A DNA stretch of 11,828 bases from an uncultured Lachnospiraceae bacterium (GTDB taxonomy: Bacteria; Bacillota; Clostridia; Lachnospirales; Lachnospiraceae), in NCBI GenBank assembly GCA_910586095.1, contig CAJUHQ010000108.1, forward strand, positions 1-11,828, given 5' to 3'. Shown here one piece after another: positions 1 through 4,239 of this stretch. The notes below the pieces were generated by a model, which worked only from the letters and a program-made list of their open reading frames with translations, searched no databases and was not told the DNA's origin. How positions within the stretch are numbered: the first letter of the stretch is position 1; every line of letters starts with the position of its first letter. Position numbers and translations under genes: made by a program.

Positions 1-37
1 ATTTAAATGAGACTGGAAAGGTTGGAGAGGTTGTTTT

Positions 38-409
38 ATGGAGAAGGTAATTATAAATGATCACATACGAGGAGAACCACTTGCAGAAGAGAATATTGAT
101 GATGTTCTTGATTTAGTCAATAAAATCCGTCTTTCAAGGCCACAGAAATCTATCGGGTTATATACGGGCTATATATGGAAAGAAATCATTGGTGCAAAAC
201 ATGAAAATCAATTTGAAAATTTAGGGAATGGATATGGTAAATTGACTAAAAGGGCAGAAATTATAATGAACTGTAATATTCTTGTAGACGGAAGATATGT
301 AGACTCTGAACGAGACATAACTCTGCCCTATAGAGGCAGCAAAAATCAGAGATTAATCGACGTCCAACAATCATTACAAAAAGGTAAAATAGTTTTATGG
401 CAGACATGA
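38..409 (+). CDS. nrdG: C-terminal half of anaerobic ribonucleotide reductase activating protein (NrdG remnant)
   Basis: NrdG is a radical-SAM 4Fe-4S enzyme that installs the glycyl radical on anaerobic ribonucleotide reductase NrdD. The 123-residue product matches the C-terminal part: LYTGY (41-45), ILVDGRYVD (81-89), and RGSKNQRLIDVQ (99-110). Family members are usually about 150-180 residues and begin with a CxxxCxxC cluster motif; none is present here. The frame is closed upstream by TGA at 8-10, leaving no room for it. The SAM-binding GGEP motif is also shortened: the protein reads DHIRGEPL where homologs have DHIRG, then about six residues, then GGEPL. A good ribosome binding site (GGAGAGG, 24-30) lies 7 bases before the ATG, so a truncated protein may still be made. 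It cannot be a working activase as read. The end overlaps the next small frame. Confidence 0.72.
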   Translation: MEKVIINDHIRGEPLAEENIDDVLDLVNKIRLSRPQKSIGLYTGYIWKEIIGAKHENQFENLGNGYGKLTKRAEIIMNCNILVDGRYVDSERDITLPYRGSKNQRLIDVQQSLQKGKIVLWQT

Positions 410-522
410 TCATAACGAGTGAATGTGAACAATGCATTCACTCAATAGTCAACGAAGAAGATAAAGCAAGAGTAAAAGTATATTGTAGTGTCAAGGATAG
501 AACCTATTTCTGGGGACAATGA
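397..522 (+). CDS. Small zinc-ribbon-like phage protein interrupted by in-frame TGA
   Basis: The ATG at 397 overlaps the last 13 bases of nrdG. The frame gives 41 residues, MADMIITSECEQC... to ...YFWGQ, with CEQC near residues 10-13 and another Cys at 30. It stops at TGA 520-522. In the same frame, directly after the stop, the sequence continues CIPCDYKEIKK and stays open to a TGA at 604-606. CxxC, a middle Cys and then CxxC is what a complete small zinc ribbon would need, so the stop seems to cut one ancestral gene in two. I recall small Cys-rich proteins ending GQ-CIPCD in related phages, but cannot verify this here. No separate ribosome binding site is obvious; translation would be coupled to nrdG. 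Alternatives are sequencing error, recent stop mutation, or recoding. Confidence 0.5.
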   Translation: MADMIITSECEQCIHSIVNEEDKARVKVYCSVKDRTYFWGQ

Positions 523-694
523 TGCATCCCATGTGATTATAAAGAGATTAAAAAGCAGATTCAAAAAGGGGTGGATAAAATTGGGCAGAGTAAAATCGCT
601 CCATGAAAATCAGTATATAATTTCTAACAAAACTGCAAAACATTTATTAAATTTAGGCTTCAAATATAATGAACTAGAAGAAAAGTATATATAA
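488..694 (+). CDS. Small hypothetical protein, start uncertain
   Basis: This open frame reaches back to a GTG at 488, which has no ribosome binding site and lies inside the zinc-ribbon frame. A better start is TTG 581, preceded at 566-574 by AAGGGGTGG with 6-base spacing. It gives 37 residues including NQYIISNKTAKHLLNLGFKY. The C-terminal part looks helical and protein-like, with no domain I recognise. It may be a real small phage gene, or the tail of a gene whose upstream part was disrupted together with the zinc-ribbon frame. Confidence 0.3.
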   Translation: MSRIEPISGDNDASHVIIKRLKSRFKKGWIKLGRVKSLHENQYIISNKTAKHLLNLGFKYNELEEKYI

Positions 695-719
695 TTTTAC
701 TATATTAAGATATGAAAAA

Positions 720-932
720 ATGACTGTTCTTCGAGGTAGAATAACTATTTATATAAATACAAACATAATACAGATTGATGTGGTAGACAATAATTTTACT
801 TTATATGCACCATTTTATAATATTGAATATGGTAATTATGATGTTATATTAGATAAAATCAATAAAACGATATTAAACGAGTTTAGTAAACTAAAAATTA
901 TCAAGAAAAACACACAAAGAAAGGTAAAGTAA
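720..932 (+). CDS. Hypothetical protein of the integrated element
   Basis: This is a 70-residue frame with ATG 720 and only a weak purine-rich upstream stretch (AAGATATGAAAAA). It ends with TAA at 930-932, immediately before the dut start codon at 933, which suggests co-transcription and translational coupling. The product has an Ile/Asn/Tyr-rich first half (alternating hydrophobic pattern, perhaps beta strands) and a basic, helical C-terminus ending KKNTQRKVK. I recognise no family. Very AT-rich codon use matches the other element genes. It has no Cys pairs, signal peptide or membrane segment. Confidence 0.5.
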   Translation: MTVLRGRITIYINTNIIQIDVVDNNFTLYAPFYNIEYGNYDVILDKINKTILNEFSKLKIIKKNTQRKVK

Positions 933-1367
933 ATGAAAATTAATATAAAGAAATTAACTAAAACAGCATCAATGCCAACAAGACAGCATGAAAGTGACGC
1001 AGGATACGATCTATATGCAGATATTCATGAGCCAATAGTAATTGAACCACATGTAACAGAATTCATACATACAGGAATAGCAATCGAAGTGCCAGAAGGA
1101 TATTTTGGAGCAGTATTTGCTAGAAGCGGACTTGCATCGAAACAGGGATTACGTCCTGCGAATTGTACAGGGGTATGCGATTCAAGATACAGAGGGGAAT
1201 ACATAGTTGCATTACATAATGACTCGGTTATTGAGCGAACAGTAAATCCAGGAGATAGAATAGCCCAGCTTGTAGTGATGCCATATTTGAATGTTGAGTT
1301 TCATGAAGTAGATGAGCTGTCTAGTACTGAGAGAGGAGAGGGTGGATTTGGAAGTACAGGAAGGTAG
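933..1367 (+). CDS. dut: dUTP diphosphatase (trimeric dUTPase)
   Basis: Cytoplasmic enzyme that hydrolyses dUTP to dUMP and pyrophosphate, keeping uracil out of DNA and supplying dUMP for thymidylate synthesis. At 144 residues it is full length for the homotrimeric family and shows all five motifs in order: DAGYDL (22-27), ARSGLA (63-68), GVCDSRYRG (80-88, with catalytic Asp83 and substrate-contacting Tyr86), PGDRIAQLV (106-114), and the glycine-rich C-terminal arm RGEGGFGSTGR (134-144). Motif 3 differs from the common GVIDSDYRG at two places (Cys82, Arg85), but the key Asp and Tyr remain, so activity is expected. The ATG abuts the previous stop, with AGAAAGG (918-924) as ribosome binding site. 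Its 3' end overlaps the excisionase gene. Such genes are frequent in phage nucleotide-metabolism sets. Confidence 0.96.
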   Translation: MKINIKKLTKTASMPTRQHESDAGYDLYADIHEPIVIEPHVTEFIHTGIAIEVPEGYFGAVFARSGLASKQGLRPANCTGVCDSRYRGEYIVALHNDSVIERTVNPGDRIAQLVVMPYLNVEFHEVDELSSTERGEGGFGSTGR

Positions 1368-1542
1368 AATTTTAAAACAATCTGATTTATATGATATATT
1401 GCCATTTGGAAGAACTAAAACACAACAACTTATAAAATCAGGAGAGTTGCCATTAGTTAAAGTTGGTAAAGATTATATAACTACATACAATATACTGGAA
1501 GAATGGATAAAAAATCATTTAGGAGAAGAAATCTATTATTGA
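1348..1542 (+). CDS. xis: Excisionase-like helix-turn-helix DNA-binding protein
   Basis: Small DNA-binding protein of the excisionase/MerR-like winged-helix type. It would bend attachment-site DNA and bias the integrase toward excision. The core ILKQSDLYDILPFGRTKTQQ, then LIKSGELPLVKVGKDYITTYNI.. and LEEWI, has the usual layout: first helix, recognition helix with T-K-T-Q-Q, a wing with G-K, then a C-terminal LEEWIK helix. The frame is open from ATG 1312, but residues before 1342 are only the shadow of the conserved dUTPase C-terminus. AGGAGAGG (1334-1341) sits 6 bases before TTG 1348, the start chosen (64 residues); GTG 1342 is an alternative with tighter spacing. It overlaps the end of dut and lies 80 bases before int, the classic xis-int order. 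Its role follows from position and fold, not from a specific match. Confidence 0.78.
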   Translation: MEVQEGRILKQSDLYDILPFGRTKTQQLIKSGELPLVKVGKDYITTYNILEEWIKNHLGEEIYY

Positions 1543-1547
1543 AAGTA

Positions 1548-1576
1548 TTGATTTAGTGCAATAGTGGGGGTATACT
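1548..1576 (+). promoter_or_regulatory. Probable sigma-70-type promoter of the integrase gene
   Basis: TTGATT at 1548-1553 (4 of 6 consensus bases) is separated by exactly 17 bases from TATACT at 1571-1576 (5 of 6). Transcription would begin near 1583, about 40 bases before the int ATG. The -35 box starts 6 bases after the xis stop codon, so int can be expressed apart from the upstream operon. Confidence 0.6.
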
Positions 1577-1603
1577 ATTCATATCCGAATCGCCTTTGCA
1601 CTA
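1554..1603 (+). promoter_or_regulatory. Inverted repeats overlapping the int promoter
   Basis: TAGTGCAA (1554-1561) is perfectly complementary to TTGCACTA (1596-1603), which is followed by a run of seven T. Inside it, AATAGT (1560-1565) can pair with ACTATT (1574-1579), covering the -10 box. The outer pair with its T run could act as a long-loop terminator for the dut-xis transcript. The repeats could also be operators flanking the promoter. Which of these applies is inference. Confidence 0.45.
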
Positions 1604-1622
1604 TTTTTTAGGAGGTAATCGT

Positions 1623-2804
1623 ATGAATAGTGTAATGGTTATGATAAATAGCATGGTAATAAAAGAACGTTCTGATAAACGATTTGAAGGACGAATTACA
1701 GTAAATAGCAAAAGAAAAAGTTTTTATGGTCAAACAAAAACGGAGGTTAAAAACAAAGCAAAAGAATATTTGCAAAAAATAGAGAATGGATATAAGGAAC
1801 CACAAAAAATAACATTAAATGAATATTTGGAATATTGGCTGAAGAAATATAAATGGAATAAAATAGAACCATCATCATACACAAGACTGTATAGGGTATA
1901 CGAATGTCAAATAAAAAATAGTATTGGTAATAGAATGATTGGCAATATTAAAACTGAAGATATTCAAAATTTAATTGATGAGTATGCCAACCCCTCAAAA
2001 GAAGCAACAAAAGCGTTGGCATTATCTGGACTAAAAAGATTAATCCAATTGTTGCGTCCATGTATGCAAACAGCAGTAAAAGAAGGTATTATACAAAATA
2101 ATCCATGCAATGATGTAATTTTACCTGTTGAAAGTTGTATAAAAACCCAAACTAAAGAACAGTTGACATTAAGTGATAGTGAGATCAATATTTTTCGAGA
2201 AACTGCACTATCAAAATACAAAACAACAAATGAGTATAAAAGCAGAGATGCTCTTGTTTTACTTGTTATGTTAAACCTTGGACTGAGAGTTGGCGAAATG
2301 CTTGCTTTAGAATGGAATGATATAGACAAGGAAAATAAAATAGTGAATATCAATAAAACTGTTCAGAGCAACATTAAAAATTTTAGTGATTCAGGTAACA
2401 CAACATATAATAGAATCAAAAACTCTACAAAAACGAAATCAGGAAGAAGAATTTTAAAATTGAATGAGAGTACAATGTTCTATATTGAAGAGTTAATAGA
2501 ATATGATAAACGAAATAATATTTATTCCTCATTTATTGCCTGCACCAGAGCAGGAACTATGAATACTGCTAGAAATTTGCAACGAAGTCTTAATCGAATG
2601 ATTAACCAGACAGATTTACCTAACAGAATATCGCTGCATACTCTTAGACATACTTTTGGTTCGTCATTAGTGCGTCAGGGAATAGGTATTGAAATTGTCA
2701 GTAAGCTTATGGGACATGCCAATATAACAATAACATACTTAAAATATATTCATGTTATACAAGAACAAGAAGCTAAGGCTATGGAAATGGTCACAATATG
2801 CTGA
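1623..2804 (+). CDS. int: Tyrosine-type site-specific integrase
   Basis: Recombinase that integrates and excises the element by a covalent 3'-phosphotyrosine intermediate. The ATG at 1623 is chosen because AGGAGGT (1611-1617) lies 5 bases upstream; this gives 393 residues, normal for phage or Tn916-like integrases. Domains in order: an N-terminal arm-binding beta domain (about 15-50, RFEGRITV..KSFYGQTKTE), a SAM-like core-binding domain (about 60-170, ITLNEYLEYWLKKY), and a catalytic domain (about 180-393). Catalytic residues visible: Arg222 in LGLRVGE, a Lys in the TKTKSGRRIL strand, His339-x-x-Arg342 in LHTLRH, His365 in LMGHAN, and nucleophile Tyr375 in LKYIHV. All are present, so the enzyme should be active. 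It lies next to the attachment site, with xis upstream and its own promoter. Confidence 0.95.
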   Translation: MNSVMVMINSMVIKERSDKRFEGRITVNSKRKSFYGQTKTEVKNKAKEYLQKIENGYKEPQKITLNEYLEYWLKKYKWNKIEPSSYTRLYRVYECQIKNSIGNRMIGNIKTEDIQNLIDEYANPSKEATKALALSGLKRLIQLLRPCMQTAVKEGIIQNNPCNDVILPVESCIKTQTKEQLTLSDSEINIFRETALSKYKTTNEYKSRDALVLLVMLNLGLRVGEMLALEWNDIDKENKIVNINKTVQSNIKNFSDSGNTTYNRIKNSTKTKSGRRILKLNESTMFYIEELIEYDKRNNIYSSFIACTRAGTMNTARNLQRSLNRMINQTDLPNRISLHTLRHTFGSSLVRQGIGIEIVSKLMGHANITITYLKYIHVIQEQEAKAMEMVTIC

Positions 2805-2823
2805 GATTATAATTTTTGGTAAG

Positions 2824-2844
2824 ATTGGGGTCAAATTGGGGTCA
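2824..2844 (+). repeat. Two direct repeats ATTGGGGTCA, probable integrase arm sites
   Basis: ATTGGGGTCA occurs at 2824-2833 and again at 2835-2844, an 11-base period close to one helical turn, 20 bases after the int stop codon and about 60 bases from the attachment core. Integrases with an N-terminal arm-binding domain use such paired short direct repeats flanking the core. Function is inferred from position and spacing. Confidence 0.5.
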
Positions 2845-2902
2845 CATATAAAATCAGTTAATAATAATACAGTAAGTTCAAGCGTTTCAGCACTTTGATG
2901 TA

Positions 2903-2925
2903 GGGTTCGACTCCCGTCTACTCCA
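2903..2925 (+). other. Attachment site: 3' end of a tRNA/tmRNA-like gene
   Basis: The sequence GGGTTCGACTCCCG followed by TCTACTCCA has a canonical T-loop (TTCGACT) with three G-C stem pairs, a 7-base 3' acceptor strand and a discriminator A. Bases just upstream (TA at 2901-2902) cannot complete the T-stem with the downstream GT, and no D or anticodon arm precedes, so only the 3' end is present. That is the product of integration within an RNA gene. The GGGTTCGACTCCC form and CTCCA end resemble tmRNA (ssrA), but a tRNA with a 5' GGAGTAG or GGGGTAG acceptor strand is equally possible. CCA is not encoded. The terminator directly downstream belongs to the original RNA gene. Confidence 0.65.
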
Positions 2926-2931
2926 GTAGAT

Positions 2932-2962
2932 AAGCCTAGAAATTCTAGGCTTTTTATTTTTT
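2932..2962 (+). terminator. Rho-independent terminator of the RNA gene at the attachment site
   Basis: AAGCCTAGAA (2932-2941) pairs with TTCTAGGCTT (2943-2952), a 10-base perfect dyad, followed by a T-rich tail to 2962. It begins 7 bases after the RNA 3' end, as expected for a chromosomal tRNA/tmRNA terminator. It also shields the lipoprotein region from int transcription. Confidence 0.85.
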
Positions 2963-2980
2963 GGATTGTATGTTTTACCG

Positions 2981-3005
2981 AAAAACGCCAAAACCAGGCG
3001 TTTTT
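2981..3005 (+). terminator. Second hairpin with T-rich arm
   Basis: AAAAACGCC (2981-2989) pairs with GGCGTTTTT (2997-3005) around a 7-base loop. The A and T tracts are inside the stem, so it could terminate in either direction, backing up the terminator just upstream. It forms part of a chain of three hairpins ahead of the lipoprotein gene. Confidence 0.5.
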
Positions 3006-3020
3006 CATTCTGATTTGTAC

Positions 3021-3050
3021 GCCTGCCAAAGCAGGCAGATGGGAGTTAGC
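3021..3050 (+). repeat. Copy 1 of a dispersed hairpin repeat carrying the lipoprotein ribosome binding site
   Basis: GCCTGC-CAAA-GCAGGC (3021-3036) is followed by AGATGGGAGTTA (3037-3048). The same arrangement, a GC-rich 6-bp hairpin with TAAG loop followed by the identical 12 bases AGATGGGAGTTA, occurs at 9138-9165. The GGGAG within this repeat (3041-3045) is the ribosome binding site of the lipoprotein gene, whose ATG follows the repeat by two bases. The repeat may thus act as a portable 5' leader. Confidence 0.6.
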
Positions 3051-3779
3051 ATGAAAAATAAGAGTATACAAACTTTTGTAGCAATTTTAGTTCTGCTTTT
3101 TGGATTGGCAGGATGCGGAAATAATAAGAACAACGATAGTTTACTGACATTATGCGAACTGCCTAAAAGTCACGAACAAGAAATTGAAAATCAGATTCCG
3201 CAGTGGGTGTCTGATGCGGACAGCCTTCTTCCTATGTATGTTATGACATCAACAGACCTTGAAGATTTTGACAACTATGCAAAAGATATTTTTCCAACAT
3301 TTCATGATGACGGATGGACAAAGGAGCAAAGTGATAGCGTATATCTTGGACAGGGAATGGAAATATACCATCTTGATGACTCAGACAGGGAATTCAGAAT
3401 AGTTTATTATCCTATCATTTTAAATGGTGTGATTGTCAGCGTATTGGATGTATATGAGGATTCGAATCATAAGATGAACTGGCAAGCAGGTCCGCAGGTA
3501 GTTAATCAGTTCAATGCACTGATTCAACAAACGGCATTATACAATGCAGAAACCGCTTTGTTGCTGGGATACAATAACAATAATCTCATAGGAATTATCG
3601 GAAGCGATAACGGAAGTGACACAGGAATTGTTTGGAACAACTGTTATATTTTAGATATAGATCATGTAGATCATAAGGAAGTAGATACAAAGATAATCCC
3701 AATTAAAGAGGTATCAAAAGGCACAATTATAAATGTCATGGAACCACTGTGTGTGGAGAGAGCGGTAAGTTTGGACTAA
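3051..3779 (+). CDS. Lipoprotein of unknown function
   Basis: Predicted to be secreted and anchored to the outer face of the membrane by a lipidated Cys. The product has 242 residues: a short basic start (MKNKS), a hydrophobic stretch and a lipobox LAGC with Cys22, followed by an Asn-rich linker. The mature part is acidic and soluble-looking, with a probable alpha/beta domain around FRIVYYPIILNGVIVSVLDV and a second around TALLLGYNNNNLIGIIG. I do not recognise the domain. The start is ATG 3051, with GGGAG 5 bases upstream; the frame is open to 2961, but that extension translates hairpin and repeat DNA and has no ribosome binding site. It stands alone between terminators. No promoter of good quality is visible upstream. 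Confidence 0.85.
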   Translation: MKNKSIQTFVAILVLLFGLAGCGNNKNNDSLLTLCELPKSHEQEIENQIPQWVSDADSLLPMYVMTSTDLEDFDNYAKDIFPTFHDDGWTKEQSDSVYLGQGMEIYHLDDSDREFRIVYYPIILNGVIVSVLDVYEDSNHKMNWQAGPQVVNQFNALIQQTALYNAETALLLGYNNNNLIGIIGSDNGSDTGIVWNNCYILDIDHVDHKEVDTKIIPIKEVSKGTIINVMEPLCVERAVSLD

Positions 3780-3852
3780 ATAGGTGTGGATATCATAAGA
3801 ATACACATTATATTTCATTTTATGCTTTGAAAACACTTTTCCAAAAAAGAAT
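3780..3852. other. Short AT-rich gap between lipoprotein gene and shared terminator
   Basis: No open frame, promoter or structure of note is visible in these 73 bases before the terminator stem. Confidence 0.6.
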
Positions 3853-3900
3853 AACCAAAAAAGATAGAGCTACCCTATAGCAGCTCTATCTTTTTTGGTT
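3853..3900. terminator. Bidirectional terminator between convergent genes
   Basis: AACCAAAAAAGATAGAGCT (3853-3871) is perfectly complementary over 19 bases to 3882-3900, with a 10-base loop. A run of six T lies in the 3' arm on both strands, so it can stop the lipoprotein transcript (plus) and the small-gene/activase transcript (minus). The minus-strand gene's last codons and its TAG stop (3886-3888) lie inside the stem. Confidence 0.92.
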
Positions 3901-4032
3901 TATTGGTTGGATACCTTCTTTTCTAGAATTGTGTGTTTGGTTTTGATTTTCAGGAGTAACTTTTTGCGTGACCGCATTGAATTTATTTTGGTTCTTTTGT
4001 TGTTGAATTTGTTCGCGCATTTTATTAGCCAT
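3886..4032 (-). CDS. 48-residue Gln/Asn-rich hydrophilic protein
   Basis: The product begins MANKMREQIQQQKNQNKF and is rich in Gln, Asn, Lys and Thr with almost no hydrophobic or aromatic residues, no Cys and no membrane segment; it is likely disordered and basic. The start is ATG at 4032 (minus), with GAGGTGA at 4044-4038 spaced 5 bases. An in-frame GTG at 4080 has no ribosome binding site and would read through the leader hairpin. Its stop codon lies inside the shared terminator stem. Composition is loosely like small acid-soluble spore proteins, but I see no diagnostic motif, so that is only a guess. There is no strong terminator between the activase gene and this one, so it may lie at the end of the activase transcript or have its own promoter around 4072-4077 (TATAAT on minus, no clear -35). 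Confidence 0.6.
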   Translation of the reverse strand: MANKMREQIQQQKNQNKFNAVTQKVTPENQNQTHNSRKEGIQPINQKR

Positions 4033-4037
4033 AGTTG

Positions 4038-4068
4038 TCACCTCAAAGATAGTATTTACAGGAGGTGA
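4038..4068 (-). promoter_or_regulatory. Leader stem that sequesters the ribosome binding site
   Basis: On the minus strand TCACCTC (4068-4062) pairs perfectly with GAGGTGA (4044-4038) around a 17-base loop. GAGGTGA is the ribosome binding site of the 48-residue protein, 5 bases before its ATG. The upstream arm, read with neighbours as TCACCTCCT, is the same sequence as the anti-Shine-Dalgarno end of 16S rRNA. Folding would block initiation; translation control is the likely role. As DNA it is also a dyad that a dimeric protein could bind. Confidence 0.5.
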
Positions 4069-4238
4069 TAAATTATACACAATATAGATAATAATGGATG
4101 AAGCAGCTGTAATCTTTCAGGTTTTTTTAGGCGCCAGTCGGTCAAATCTTCATACATGTTATGAAGCAGTACAAGACATTGAATTAACAATAGTCCTGAC
4201 GATATTTTTAGAAAGATGTGGCGCCACAGCAAGAACAT
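4056..4238 (-). CDS. Doubtful 60-residue frame directly after the activase gene
   Basis: ATG at 4238 follows the activase TAA (4242-4240) after a single base (TAA-C-ATG), a spacing that permits translational re-initiation. The product is Leu/Ile-rich, with a possible hydrophobic stretch (ISSGLLLIQCLVLL) and a basic DWRLKKPERLQLLHP part. No ribosome binding site of its own is present, and its 3' end runs through the leader hairpin of the next gene. It could equally be a chance open frame in a 200-base gap. No family is recognised. Confidence 0.25.
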   Translation of the reverse strand: MFLLWRHIFLKISSGLLLIQCLVLLHNMYEDLTDWRLKKPERLQLLHPLLSILCIIYHLL

Positions 4239-4239
4239 G

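Larger units (their letters stand above)
1..2925. mobile_element. Right end of an integrated prophage or integrative element
   Basis: Seen: a run of same-strand small genes including dUTPase, an excisionase-like protein and a tyrosine integrase, ending at a 3' fragment of a tRNA/tmRNA-like gene at 2903-2925. Known: tyrosine integrases often recombine at the 3' end of such RNA genes, with int beside one att site. The RNA fragment here has no 5' part in the window, so this is the displaced copy and the intact gene should sit at the other end, left of base 1. No structural, lysis, relaxase or conjugation genes are visible, so phage versus conjugative element cannot be decided; NrdG and dUTPase are common in phage nucleotide-metabolism clusters. 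Two of the genes look damaged, so the element may be decaying. Confidence 0.75.

Noticed and set aside
523..606. Selenocysteine recoding of the TGA at 520-522
   Set aside because: No convincing hairpin with a selenocysteine-insertion-like loop is seen just downstream, and a Cys follows directly; simple damage is more likely.
1964..2353. 129-codon open frame antisense to int
   Set aside because: Shadow of the integrase reading frame, with no start signal.
2961..3050. Longer N-terminus for the lipoprotein from 2961
   Set aside because: It would translate terminator and repeat DNA and place 30 residues before a clear lipoprotein signal peptide; ATG 3051 has a good ribosome binding site.
2739..3071. 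Minus-strand open frame of 110 codons across the int end, attachment site and hairpins
   Set aside because: It runs antisense through int, the RNA fragment, two hairpins and the repeat; there is no ribosome binding site, and its sequence is explained by those features.
4060..4068. Perfect plus-strand Shine-Dalgarno AGGAGGTGA
   Set aside because: No start codon follows at 4-12 bases on the plus strand; it is better explained as the complement of the stem arm in the minus-strand leader.
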